The notes beneath the pieces are model-generated. The model was not told the DNA's origin, ran no database searches, and was given only the letters and a program-made list of their open reading frames with translations. 64,000 nt of DNA from Pseudonocardia sp. T1-2H (GTDB lineage: Bacteria; Actinomycetota; Actinomycetes; Mycobacteriales; Pseudonocardiaceae), in assembly GCF_038039215.1 (NCBI RefSeq), contig NZ_JBBPCL010000001.1, forward strand, positions 1,736,001 through 1,800,000. The letters run 5' to 3'. Numbering within the stretch: position 1 is the first letter of the stretch; every line of letters begins with the position of its first letter. Of the stretch, positions 53,061 to 61,751 are shown one piece after another. The position numbers and the translations under genes were made by a program.

Positions 53061-54159
53061 CGAGGATCGCGCCCTCGGCCGCGGCGAGCCGCCCGGCCAG
53101 CGCCAGGAACTCCTCCCGGGCGGCGGCGGGACCGCTGCCCCCGGTGCGGGGGTGCGCGAGCATGCGGGCGGCGAGCTCGTCCACGCTCCAGCGGACCAGC
53201 ACTCCGTGCCGGGACAGGTACAGCGCGACCGACTGGATCCGGTACCGGTCACCGACCGAGTCCAGCCAGGCGTAGGCCAGGACCTGCCACAGCCACACCG
53301 CGACCTTGCTCGCCGGGTCGGCCCGGATGACCGTCTTGACGTCGACGAGGGTGTCCCCGACCAGCAGATCCCCATCGGCCCAGTGCGCCACGAACGCCGG
53401 CCCGGCATGCCCCAACGGCGCCCCCGACGGCGGCCGGCGGGCCAGCTCGTGCAGTTGATCGAGGGTGCCCGAGGTCCGCAGCCGCTCGGCCAGCCGCGCG
53501 GTCTCCTGCACCACCGCGGCCGCGGTCAGGGACCGCAGCTGCTCGACGGTCGGCTCGTCGACGCCCAGAAGCTCCTCGAGATCCGCGCCGATCGTTCCGG
53601 ACCGGTAGACGTCCTCCGCGGCCGACCAGAACCCGTAGGTGCGGGCCAGGCCGCGCTCCACTCCCGGCGCGCCGATCGTCCCGGCCGGGGCGTGCTGGTC
53701 GTGGTAGCGGTGGGTGCGCTCGGCCAGCTCCCCCAGCACGACGTCCGCCCAACCGGCCGGCTCCTCGGCAGGCCACGGTTCGCCCAGGTCGCGCCACCCA
53801 CACCGGGTCGGGCGGAAGTCCAACGCGCGAGCCGCATCGGCGGGCCGCAACGACCGGTGCGAGGGGAAGCCGGCCGCGATCCGGTGCGCCGCCGCCCGGG
53901 TCAGCAGACCGGGCGCGACCAGCCCGAACAGCCCGTAGTAGGGCGGGGCCTGCTCCACCACCGCGGCCATCCGCGCGCCGAAGGTGCCGCCGACCTCGGC
54001 CCAGTGGCGAGCCCCGAGCTCCACACCGCGCGGCGGGCGGACCGGGCTCACCCGGCTCGCCGCGGCGCAGACCTCCTCGGCCACACCCGCGGTCCCGGGC
54101 ATCCGGTGCTGGAACCAGCGGCCGAGCTCGCCGCGGGCGAGCTGAGAGGTCAGGGACAA
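53053..54159 (-). CDS. Hypothetical protein with PD-(D/E)XK-like nuclease motif
   Basis: About 368 residues. The C-terminal part carries AHWADGDLLVGDTLVDVKTV, the D-x(n)-[DE]-x-K arrangement of PD-(D/E)XK nuclease folds, then VWLWQVLAYAWLDSVGDRYR. The N-terminal two thirds (GRWFQHRMPGTAGVAEEV, HWAEVGGTFGARMA, APPYYGLFGLV) match no domain I can name. The TTG start at 54159 overlaps the Prim-Pol stop, so the two are co-transcribed. A role in element maintenance or defence is possible but unproven. Confidence 0.6.
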   Translation of the reverse strand: MSLTSQLARGELGRWFQHRMPGTAGVAEEVCAAASRVSPVRPPRGVELGARHWAEVGGTFGARMAAVVEQAPPYYGLFGLVAPGLLTRAAAHRIAAGFPSHRSLRPADAARALDFRPTRCGWRDLGEPWPAEEPAGWADVVLGELAERTHRYHDQHAPAGTIGAPGVERGLARTYGFWSAAEDVYRSGTIGADLEELLGVDEPTVEQLRSLTAAAVVQETARLAERLRTSGTLDQLHELARRPPSGAPLGHAGPAFVAHWADGDLLVGDTLVDVKTVIRADPASKVAVWLWQVLAYAWLDSVGDRYRIQSVALYLSRHGVLVRWSVDELAARMLAHPRTGGSGPAAAREEFLALAGRLAAAEGAILDP

Positions 54160-55074
54160 CCCGACGTCCCCCGTTCCCCTCCGCGGCGGATGCTGCGCGG
54201 CAGCTTCCTGCCGTAGGCGATGCCGTCGTCGATGTCGCGGACGACCTCGCGTTCGGTGGTGTCGGGCCCGATGTGCCCGGCGGCGGCATTGAGCAGGATC
54301 TCCCGCGCGGTCTGCTCCTCGAGCTTCGCCCCCGCCGACGAGCCGCCCCAGGGTGCGGGCGGCCTTGAGCCGGGCCTCGTGCCGGCTACCGGTCTGCGCG
54401 GCCGCGAGGTCCGCGGCCTCGCGCTCGATGATCGCCCGCACATACGCGCCGGCCCGGATCCGGGAGAGCTGCATCGGCGCCGCCGGCGGCGGAGGCGGCG
54501 GCGGGGTCAGCGCCGTCGCCAGCCAGGTCGGCAGCGGGGCGACCTTCCCGTGCCGGCACACCCGGTACAGGCCCTCGGCGCGGACCGAGCCGGCTCCGAC
54601 GACGAACCCGCCGTGCCCCCGGGTATCGATCTTCCAGCCGAGGCCGCTCTGGGTGTTGCGCAGCTCCAGGCCTTCGGGCATCAGGAAGTAGCGGTGCTCC
54701 CCACCCGACGGCGTGGTCACCGAGTAGGTGTCCACCGGGGCCGGCTGCCCGGCCTGCTCGGCCAGCCGGGCCAGCACCTCGGCTCCGCCGCTCGCCCCGG
54801 CGAACTCCTCCGGCGCAGCGTCCTCCCGCGCCTGGTCGAGATCGACGACCACGACCCGGCTGCGGCCCACCGCGATCCCCACGTTCCACGGCCGTGCGGT
54901 CCACCAGTCGGTGATCGTCTCCGGGTCCCGGGTGGCGGCGTTCTCCCAGTCCTTGACCGCGGGCAGCTTGCCCTTCGGCCACACCGGGAACACGTACAGA
55001 CCGGCCGCGGCGGCGTCGAGGGCGGCCTGCATCAGCCGGGTCGGGCGCGGGTTCGGGCTGGCCTGGCTGCTCAT
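54150..55074 (-). CDS. Bifunctional DNA primase/polymerase (Prim-Pol), one frameshift
   Basis: About 307 residues. The N-terminal Prim-Pol domain shows GLYVFPVWPKGKLPAVKDWE, WWTARPWNVGIAVGRSRVVV VDLD (catalytic Asp), TPSGGEHRYFL, and DTRGHGGFVVGAGS. A helical C-terminal part follows (AKLEEQTAREILLNAAAGHI). The frame changes near 54331 because of an extra C in a run of five, probably an error. Such proteins start replication of actinobacterial integrative plasmids. The ATG at 55074 is preferred; an in-frame ATG at 55209 has a better ribosome site (AGGAGGAAACGTC) but adds low-complexity sequence. Confidence 0.8.
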
Positions 55075-55344
55075 GGGCGACGCTCCCCGTCGGTGATCGT
55101 CCCCAGGGTGCCACCCGCCACCGACAGAACGGGCCACATCGGACCCGACACCACCGGGCCCGGTGACCGGGCCCCGGGTCACCGGCGTCGTGTTGGTCGC
55201 GGCGGTCATGACGTTTCCTCCTGCTGATCAGACCGGGCCGGGCGTGGTCCCGGCTCCGGTGGTGCTGCTTGGGGTGCGCGGTACCGTCCGGCCGGGCCGG
55301 GCCAGATGTCAGCTGGCCCGGCCCACCCCGTCGGTGCCGGTGGG

Positions 55345-55596
55345 TCACGCCGCCGGATGGGCGGCGGTGCGCCGGCTGGAACGGCCCCGGCGGTCGATTC
55401 CGCGGCGCTCGCGGCGCTCGAACTCATCCAGGCCGCCCCACACGCCGTGGTCCTCATGCGCCATCGCCCACGCCAGGCACCGGTCGGTCACCGGACAGCG
55501 CCCGCAGACGGCCTTCGCCGCCGGCCCGGCGTTGCCGAGCGGGAAGAACAACTCCGGCGGCTCGTCGGCGCAGGCGCCCTTGTTTCGCCAGTCCAT
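55345..55596 (-). CDS. WhiB family transcriptional regulator
   Basis: An 83-residue WhiB protein: four cluster-binding cysteines (GAC at 9, CGRC motif, DRC), the GVWGG turn, and a basic C-terminus (RRERRGIDRRGRSSRR). It would bind a [4Fe-4S] cluster and control transcription together with a sigma factor. Located between the Prim-Pol and zinc-ribbon genes, it may regulate the putative integrated element. Confidence 0.92.
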   Translation of the reverse strand: MDWRNKGACADEPPELFFPLGNAGPAAKAVCGRCPVTDRCLAWAMAHEDHGVWGGLDEFERRERRGIDRRGRSSRRTAAHPAA

Positions 55597-55631
55597 GACG
55601 GTGCTCCTTCGGTTGGGGGTGACGGGGGTGG

Positions 55632-55811
55632 TCAGCGAGCCGCGGGCTGTTCGCTGCGGGCCACGAGGATTCGGTGGCACTCGGGGTTCGAGCAGCAGTC
55701 CTGCAGCCCGAACTTCGCGCCTCGGACCCTGCTGCCGCAGGCGCGGCACCAGCGCTCTACGCCGCCCCCGTCGGTCTCGCGGTTCTTCCGGTTCAAAAAC
55801 CTGATCGCCAT
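55632..55811 (-). CDS. Small zinc-ribbon protein
   Basis: A 59-residue basic protein with CRACG and CCSNPEC, a four-cysteine zinc-ribbon layout, between a basic N-terminus (MAIRFLNRKNRETD) and a short tail. AGGAGGAG lies before the ATG. Probably a nucleic-acid-binding accessory of the mobile element; no specific family. Confidence 0.65.
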   Translation of the reverse strand: MAIRFLNRKNRETDGGGVERWCRACGSRVRGAKFGLQDCCSNPECHRILVARSEQPAAR

Positions 55812-56349
55812 CGCGTCTTCTCCTCCTGGGAATCTGCGCACGCCCCGGTGCGGGGTGCGGGTGTCTTTGCCCCCTTCTCCGAGAGAGGCCGGGTCCGGGC
55901 AGCGCCCGGCCCCCGGAGGGGCTCGCCCGCCACCGGGCCCGTCAGGGCCGGTGCGGGCGGTATCGAGTTGTGCGTGCCGCACCCGGGCCACCGGCGGTGC
56001 TGCGGGTGTCCCGCCCAGACGGCGGGACCGGGTTTCTTCTCCTCGCTTCGGCGCGACCGGGAACGCCCGGGGTTCCGCCTGCCGGTCCGGGCTCGCCGCA
56101 GGCGACCGCGCGCGGCCGGAGCGCAGCGCAGGGCCTGGACCGGCACGGGCGGGTTCTCGGGCACCGTCGCGGCGACGAGAAGCGAGGAGACCCCGGCGAT
56201 CCCGCCGCTGCGGAGGCTCGCCGGCAATCCGGTGGCCCACGACCACCGGGAACGCTGATCATGGGTGCCATGGGAAGACCGGACTGGGTGTCCGACGTGA
56301 GCGTCGGGGACTGGATCGCCGATCGTCTGTGGCTCCTGGACGGCAGGGT
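55812..56349. other. No confident gene
   Basis: About 540 nt between the zinc-ribbon gene and the enoyl-CoA hydratase fragment. Several frames are open on both strands because of the high G+C, but none has a ribosome site or a recognisable product. It may mark the edge of the integrated element. Confidence 0.4.
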
Positions 56350-56564
56350 CGGTTCGACCGTGCCCGGAGGATGAGCCCGGCGACGGTGTCGTCGTCCCGC
56401 GCCTCCCGCAGGACCGTGTTCGCCGCGTGCAGCGCCACGGCGTCGAGGGTGTTCCCGACATGCCCGCGGGCCAGCACGAGCTCGATCCGGTTTCCGTGGC
56501 GGGCACGGTATATCCCGGAATCGGCGATGACCTCGCGCGGCGCGGAGTTGTGCACAGATTCCAC
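56350..56564 (-). pseudogene. Enoyl-CoA hydratase N-terminal fragment
   Basis: Starts at a GTG 4 nt after the hydroxypyruvate isomerase stop and reads RIELVLARGHVGNTLDAVAL followed by ARDDDTVAGLILRA, matching the first strand-helix unit of crotonase-fold enzymes. The remaining 180 or so residues are missing; the frame runs on into unrelated sequence. The end of the catabolic operon was therefore deleted. Confidence 0.55.
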
Positions 56565-56568
56565 GGTC

Positions 56569-57288
56569 CTACCCCTTCTCGTCGGCTGTGGTGTCCGCCC
56601 AGCGACCGAGCTCGTCCCGCCACCGTGCAAGCGACGCAGAGGTCGAGTCCGGCGGCACGTACTCGAGGGCGAAAGCGCCGTCGTAGCCGCGGTGGAGCAG
56701 CTTTCGCACCGTGCCGACGATGTCGAAGGACCCGCTGCCGGGCTCGCCCCGGCCGGGGACGTCGGCGAGTTGGACGTGCGCGATCAGGTCACCGTGTGCG
56801 TCGACACCGGCGGCCAGGTCATGGCCGCCGGTGGCCAGGTGGTACTGGTCGAGTAGCAGACGCAGGTTGTTCGGACCGCCGGCCGCGCGGACGCGGTCGA
56901 GCACGGCGACGGCGTCGTCGAGGGTCTTGAGCGGGTAGCGGGGCATCCCGCTGAGCGGTTCCAGGAGGATCGTCCCGTGCAGCTCCCGAGCTGCCGTCAT
57001 GGCGAAGACGAGGTTCTCGGTCGCGGTCCGGTCCTGGACGTCGGCGTCCAGGTCGGAACTGCGGTGCCCGTAGGGTGCGTTGAACAGGCGCACGCCGAGC
57101 CGCCGGGCGATGTCCATCGCGACCCCGACGCTCTCCCGGAACTCGGAAGTGCGCGCGGGGTAGGACAGGACCCCGCGCTCACCGGCCGGCATGTCGCCGG
57201 CGAACAGGTTCATCGCCAGCAGCGACACGCCGGCGGCGCCCACAGCGTCGACGAAGGCGTCGACGGTCGCCGCGGGCGGCGTCGGGTC
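56569..57288 (-). pseudogene. Hydroxypyruvate isomerase, 3' part (gene split by insertion)
   Basis: C-terminal 85% of a sugar-phosphate isomerase TIM barrel of the Hyi type: LLAMNLFAGDMPAGERGVLS, ELHGTILLEPLSGMPRYPLK (metal Glu), LRLLLDQYHLATGGHDLAA, VQLADVPGRGEPGSGSFDI, GYDGAFALEYVPP. It lacks the first 45 residues, which lie 2.04 kb away at 59329-59474. Joining the two across the insert restores FWWPFGTDPTPPAATVDA without a gap. Hyi interconverts hydroxypyruvate and tartronate semialdehyde. Confidence 0.85.
57284..57288. repeat. Left copy of GGGTC flanking the foreign insert
   Basis: The intact host gene would have one GGGTC here. A second copy is at 59328-59332. The repeat is either a 5-bp duplication made at insertion or microhomology at the joint. 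Confidence 0.7.
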
Positions 57289-57782
57289 TGCGCAATGTCC
57301 ATACTACGGCAATGAAGCTGCGGCGAAATGAGGTGCAGCCTGATGCCGTGTACTCCAGTGATTTGGGCCGGGCATTCATCACAGCCTATACCATTGCCCG
57401 GACGCAGGGGTTGGACGAGGACATCCGGCGGCTGCCTGGCCTACGTGAGCAGAATTATGGCGACGCAGCATACCTGCCTATCGACGAATCAATCGACATT
57501 TATACCGAGCTGCACCGCGATACGCACTTCGTACCGCCGAACGGGGAATCGCTACACCAGATGCAACAGCGTGTGCTAGGGACGGTCGCCGACCTGTCGA
57601 CTGCCCATCAAGGCGAGACGGTGCTGCTAGCGGCCCATGATGGCGTCATCAAAGCTCTGTATGCCAGCTTTGCCGGCAAGGACATAGGCGAGCACAATAT
57701 GTACCATGAATACGCCCACGACTTCGTGGCGAAGTTTACGTTGGACGATGGTATGGTCGTTTCGTTCGAAGAAGTCGTCTGA
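57289..57782 (+). CDS. Histidine phosphatase family protein, 5' end cut at junction
   Basis: The frame is open from the junction (in-frame VHTTAMKLRR before the first ATG at 57312), so the N-terminus with the RHG phospho-His is missing. What remains shows VYSSDLGRAFITAYTIA (S-S-D-L-x-R of the family), LREQNYGD, and VLLAAHDGVIKALYASFAG with the second catalytic His. About 30 residues are lost. The C-terminus is complete (TLDDGMVVSFEEVV). In this context it cannot be active. Confidence 0.8.
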
Positions 57783-57803
57783 TCGCGGCGATGGGCTACT
57801 GTG

Positions 57804-58976
57804 TCAGTTGCCGCACATCGTGCCGGGCTTGGCATTGTTGACCAGGCCGCAGAGCGCCGGTCCGGTGGCGGGCTGGGTGTAGACATCGTCGGCGGGTGGT
57901 GAGCGCCAGGTGAAATACAATGTCTTGGCACCGTATTTTTCGTTGATGGCCAGGAACGCCGCCCGGTTCTGATTGAAATAGTTGAGGTCATGCCCGGCGT
58001 GGCCTCCTATAGTACTGACGGCGCTCCAAAGGTTCCGGCTGGCCAGTTCTGGCCGGCCGTTCGCCTGGTAATGCTTCGCCCAACGCTCGATGACGGCCAT
58101 CGACTTCTCCATATTTTCTGGCGACGAATAGTCGTCAAAGCTGAGGGCTGTAGTTTTGACTGTCTTAATGTAGTAGGAAATGTATTGATCGTAGGTCAGG
58201 CCTTTGCCGTCGGGTCCGGTGCCGTAGTAGGGCCGTACGTCGGTGGTGCCGAACCCGCCGTACAGATTGGTGTAGGCTAGCAAGCCTGGACGCCGGATGC
58301 GCATGCGTTCCACTGCGCGCTGTACGCCTGGGAATTCTTGGCCTGGCGGCTCGTCCAGTATGAACAGTCCGGCCAAGGCCGGGTGGGAGGCAAACTTGTC
58401 GATGGCGGCATCCGGATTGTTGTAGCTCAGATAGCAGTTATGGTCAAAGGCGTTGCCGCAGGTATAGCCTGGGAATACGAGTACTTTAAGTCCGGCGATC
58501 TGGGCCTTGTCCAGCTCGATCTTATATTGCTCGGGCGTCTGGTCAAAATAGCCACCGCCCTTCTTGCAAGGAGGCATCAGGATTGCTCCGGCACCTAGTT
58601 TTTGGCGCGCCAAATCGAATTCCTCTTGCGGGGCGTCCCAAGTTGGTCCGCACCAGGCGGTGTTGACGTTCAGGTCGATGGATACCGGCTCTGTCTGATA
58701 TATGGGATTCGTGGGATTGGAGCAGAAGTTGTTGCATCCAGGTGATGCGGGTGGCACGGTAGGCGGTGTGGGCGCCGGTGGAGTTGGCGTCGGTGGCGAG
58801 TTGGACAGTAGGATAGACAAATCGCTGATGGTCACCGCATTATCTGCGTTCAGATCTCCTGTCAGGCTAGGATTATTGGCCGCGAAACTTTGCATCACTA
58901 ACCAGCTGCCCAGTACGGCAAGGACGCCGCTTAAGATAGCGGTACGGCGGTAGTGTTTGATACGTCTCAACCGCAT
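57804..58976 (-). CDS. Secreted dockerin-like protein with putative glycoside hydrolase-like domain
   Basis: A 390-residue exported protein: basic start (MRLRRIKHYRRT), hydrophobic signal anchor at 12-32, a single dockerin-like calcium loop (GDLNADNAVTISDLSILLSN, 40-59), a Pro/Thr linker, then a 310-residue domain. That domain has AGLKVLVFPGYTCGN, ALAGLFILDEPPGQEFPG (possible catalytic Asp-Glu at a barrel strand end), and AKTLYFTWRSPPADD, a layout like TIM-barrel glycosidases. Eight cysteines may form disulfides. It is the only complete gene on the insert. TGA is not used as a sense codon. Confidence 0.75.
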   Translation of the reverse strand: MRLRRIKHYRRTAILSGVLAVLGSWLVMQSFAANNPSLTGDLNADNAVTISDLSILLSNSPPTPTPPAPTPPTVPPASPGCNNFCSNPTNPIYQTEPVSIDLNVNTAWCGPTWDAPQEEFDLARQKLGAGAILMPPCKKGGGYFDQTPEQYKIELDKAQIAGLKVLVFPGYTCGNAFDHNCYLSYNNPDAAIDKFASHPALAGLFILDEPPGQEFPGVQRAVERMRIRRPGLLAYTNLYGGFGTTDVRPYYGTGPDGKGLTYDQYISYYIKTVKTTALSFDDYSSPENMEKSMAVIERWAKHYQANGRPELASRNLWSAVSTIGGHAGHDLNYFNQNRAAFLAINEKYGAKTLYFTWRSPPADDVYTQPATGPALCGLVNNAKPGTMCGN

Positions 58977-59049
58977 ATGTTCCTAGTGTATCGGTTACGC
59001 TTAGCGGCGTCCAATAAGTTCATACGGGCATACGAGCCCGGCTGCCTGC

Positions 59050-59327
59050 TTATTTCTTATTCTTGGCTGATATCATGACTTTCTTCGGCTCTGGCAGAGG
59101 TGTTAACGGGACGGTGACCTTCAGTATGCCCTCGTCGAGTTGGGCGTCAATTTTGTCGGCGTCAGCCCGTTCTGGCAGGGCGATGCGGCGGTAAAAGCTG
59201 CTGGAGCTTTCGCGCACTACATACTTCTTAGATTTGTCCTCTTCCTTTTCGTGGCGCTCGGCGCTGATAGTCAACGTTCCGTCGTCGACTTGGATGTTGA
59301 CGTCATCCTGCTCGAAATTAGGCAAGT
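59050..59327 (-). CDS. Hsp20 small heat-shock protein, 5' end cut at junction
   Basis: Alpha-crystallin domain: LPNFEQDDVNIQVDDGTLTI, ISAERHEKEEDKSKKYVVRE, SSSFYRRIALPERADADKID, and DEGILKVTVPLTPLPE, with MISAKNKK at the end. The first 45 or so residues of a normal Hsp20 are missing: the frame is open right up to the junction and TTG at 59325 is only an apparent start. With the cut phosphatase at the other edge, this shows that the insert is a random genomic piece. Confidence 0.85.
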
Positions 59328-59332
59328 GGGTC
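59328..59332. repeat. Right copy of GGGTC flanking the foreign insert
   Basis: Partner of 57284-57288. Beyond it the host sequence GGTGCCGAAGGGCCACC continues the isomerase gene. Confidence 0.7.
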
Positions 59333-59474
59333 GGTGCCGAAGGGCCACCAGAACTCCACCTGCTCGAACCCTGCCGCTCGGGCTGCGGCCGGACGGTCCA
59401 GCAGCGGGAAGCTCGGCGAACAGGAGCGTGAGGTTGGCGGCGTAGCGGACCTCCGCCGGGTTGGTGGCGGTCAC
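59329..59474 (-). pseudogene. Hydroxypyruvate isomerase, 5' part, also frameshifted
   Basis: GTG at 59474 overlaps the MFS stop (GTGA). The protein begins AEVRYAANLTLLFAEL as in Hyi, then one surplus base near 59412 changes frame, after which PLLDRPAAARAAGFEQVEFW WPFGTDP is read. The sequence stops at the low-GC insert and resumes at 57288. Two independent lesions (insert plus indel) mean that the gene is dead in this assembly. Confidence 0.8.
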
Positions 59475-60814
59475 GGCGTGGCCTCGCGCACCACGGCGGT
59501 CGGCGTGCCCTCCGGAGCGGGGTCCGGACTCCGCTTCCAGCGATAGGTCGTCACGGCCCCGACCATGGCGAAGAAGAGCATGTAGGCCGAGATGAGGTAC
59601 GTGGTGCCGGTCAGCGAGTACAGGAGTGTGGCGATGAACGGGGCGGTCCCGCCGACGATCGCGGTGGGCAGGGCCTGGCCGAAGGCGACCCCGCTGTAAC
59701 GGATCCGGACGTCGAAGCGCTCGGCGAACAGCCCGGCCTGCGGGGCCTGCAACGTGCCGTGGATGAAGATCAGGGCGAACGCCATCCCCACGAAGGTCAG
59801 CAACAACGACCCGGACTCGAGCAGCATGAAGTAGGGGAAGGCGAACAGCGCCGAGATCACGCACCCGGCCATGATCACCTTCAGGGGGCCGATCCGGTCG
59901 GCGAGCATGCCCCAGAATGGGAGCACGACCAGGTAGATCGCGGCCGCGACGAACTGTGCCGCGATCAGCGAGTCGCGGTTCAGGCCCTGCGCGGAGGTCG
60001 CGTAGTTCAGGGTGTAGGTCGCGACGATGAAGTACACCGCATTGGACGGCGAGCAGATCAGGAAGATGCGCGCGATGTCGCGCCAGTGCGACCTCAGGAC
60101 CTCGCGGATCGGGGTGCGCGCCGGCTTGCGGACCTCGGCCTCCTGCATCACGCGGCGGAACTCGGGGGTCTCGCCGACCTTGTTGCGGATGTACCAGCCG
60201 ATGGCGATGAGCACGGCGCTGAACAGGAAGGGGATCCGCCAGCCCCACTGGTCGAAGGCGTCGCCGGTGGCGGCCACGCAGATCGCGATGACGCCGGTGG
60301 ACAGAACCAGTCCGCCGGGGGTGCCCATGTTCACCACGCTGCCCATTGCGAAGCGACGGCCGCGCGGCGCGTTCTCCACCAGCATGAGTGCCGCCCCGCC
60401 CCACTCCCCGCCGAGGGCGAGGCCCTGCAGGATGCGCATCAGGACCAGCAGCACCGGCGCCCACACGCCGATGGTCGCGTAGGAGGGGATGAAGCCGATC
60501 GCGACGGTGGAGCCGCCCATCAAAAGCAGCGACCACACCAGGGTCTTCTTGCGGCCGAGACGATCGCCGAGCGCCCCGAGCAGGATGCCGCCGATGGGTC
60601 GCGCGATGAAACCGACCGCGAAGGTGGCGAACGAGGCGAGCATGCCCGCGACGGGATCGATCGTCGGGAAGAACTGATGGTTGAAGATCAACGCGGCCAT
60701 GGTCGCGTAGACGAAGAACTCGTAGTACTCAAGCGTGGTTCCGGTGAAGCTCGACGCGATGACGCGCCGCAGCGTCGCCCGGTCGACCTCGACGTCTTTG
60801 TCGAGAGCACTCAT
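59471..60814 (-). CDS. MFS transporter, metabolite:H+ symporter (MHS) type
   Basis: A 447-residue MHS family importer, similar in plan to that at 48227: SSFTGTTLEYYEFFVYATMA, ALGDRLGRKKTLVWSLLLMG (motif A), RILQGLALGGEWGGAALMLV, and a short charged tail. Likely takes up a dicarboxylic or hydroxy acid used by the linked CoA-transferase and lyase. ATG at 60814; the stop overlaps the isomerase GTG. Confidence 0.88.
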   Translation of the reverse strand: MSALDKDVEVDRATLRRVIASSFTGTTLEYYEFFVYATMAALIFNHQFFPTIDPVAGMLASFATFAVGFIARPIGGILLGALGDRLGRKKTLVWSLLLMGGSTVAIGFIPSYATIGVWAPVLLVLMRILQGLALGGEWGGAALMLVENAPRGRRFAMGSVVNMGTPGGLVLSTGVIAICVAATGDAFDQWGWRIPFLFSAVLIAIGWYIRNKVGETPEFRRVMQEAEVRKPARTPIREVLRSHWRDIARIFLICSPSNAVYFIVATYTLNYATSAQGLNRDSLIAAQFVAAAIYLVVLPFWGMLADRIGPLKVIMAGCVISALFAFPYFMLLESGSLLLTFVGMAFALIFIHGTLQAPQAGLFAERFDVRIRYSGVAFGQALPTAIVGGTAPFIATLLYSLTGTTYLISAYMLFFAMVGAVTTYRWKRSPDPAPEGTPTAVVREATP

Positions 60815-60845
60815 GCCGTGGCCTCCGATGATGTTGGGGAGGGGA

Positions 60846-61750
60846 TCAGACGGGGAGGAGCCTGCGCACCTGGGGACGTGCCGACGCGCGTGCGAGGGAC
60901 GAGTCGAGCGGGTGGCCGACGACCGTGGCGAGTTCGTCGCGTAGCTCGACCAGTGCGCTCGGGTCGATGCTCGTGTCGAACCCCTCGCGGTGCACGAGGT
61001 CGTCGGTGGCGATGTTGCCGGTGGCGCCCGGCGCGAACGGACACCCCCGAGTCCGCCCAGGGCGGCGTCGAACCGGCGGACCCCTAGCTGGAGGCCTTCC
61101 CAGACACACGCCGCGGACATGCCGTAGGTGTCGTGCAGGTGCAGGCTCAGCGCCTGCTCGCTCACCAGGTCCCGCACGGCGGTCACCGCCCGGCGCACGT
61201 CACCGGGCGAGGCGGCGCCGATGGTGTCGGAGAGGTGGACGACCTCGACGCCGATGTGGACGTAGTTCTGCACGACGCGCACGACCCGCTCGACGGGCGT
61301 GTCTCCGTCGAAGGGACACGCGAATGCCGTCGCCACGCACCCCTCCATCCGGATCCCGGCCGCGCTCAGGATCTCCGCGGCCGCCCTGATTCGGTCCATT
61401 GCCTCCTCGGTTCCGACACCGGCGTTGGAGCGGCTGTGCCCTTCGCTGGCGGACGTGACAAGGCGAACCGACTGCGCGCCTGCGGCCACCGCGCGCCGGG
61501 CTCCTTGTTCGTTGAGGACCAGTGCGTGCGTCATGGCGGGCAGCTCCCGCGCACCGGCGACGACATCGGCGGTGTCGGCCATCGTGGGCACCAGCCGGGG
61601 GTGCACGAAAGCGCCCACCTCGAGCTGGGTGATCCCCGCCTGGACGAACCCTCGGGCGAGCTCGAGTTTCCGGTCGGTCGGGACAACGATCGGTTCGATC
61701 TGCAGGCCGTCGCGGAGCGCGACCTCGGTGACATAGACCTGTTCCGGCAC
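60846..61750 (-). CDS. HMG-CoA lyase family protein, one frameshift
   Basis: About 301 residues of the DRE-TIM metallolyase superfamily: VTEVALRDGLQIEPIVVPTD (RDG-Q motif), LEVGAFVHPRLVPTMADT, ACPFDGDTPVERV, LHLHDTYGMSAACVWEGL (HxH metal site). The catalytic GGCPFAPGATGN loop is split: one G is lacking in the run at 61044-61048 (five for six), which shifts the frame. The end (ELRDELATVVGHPLDSSLAR) is present. Probably intact in reality. It would cleave 3-hydroxy-3-methylglutaryl-CoA or a related 3-hydroxyacyl-CoA. Confidence 0.86.
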
Positions 61751-61751
61751 G

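Larger units (their letters stand above)
57289..59327. other. Foreign low-GC insert, 2,039 bp
   Basis: G+C falls from over 70% to roughly 50-55% exactly between the two halves of the hydroxypyruvate isomerase gene. Codon use, A/T-rich third positions and gene content differ from all surrounding DNA. Both edge genes are truncated at the boundaries. There are no terminal inverted repeats, transposase or integrase. The dockerin-like phrase GDLNADNAVTISDLSILLSN and small compact genes are reminiscent of Candidatus Saccharibacteria, but that origin is inferred from memory of the style of those proteins. Confidence 0.85.

Noticed and set aside
57284..59332. Reading the low-GC insert as a transposon with a 5-bp target duplication
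   Set aside because: There are no terminal inverted repeats, no transposase, and both edge genes are cut inside their coding sequence. The GGGTC repeat alone does not make it a mobile element.
59471..61750. A 759-residue fusion of HMG-CoA lyase and MFS transporter
   Set aside because: The fusion arises because one G is missing at 61044-61048. The lyase C-terminus is present in the other frame and the transporter has its own ATG at 60814.
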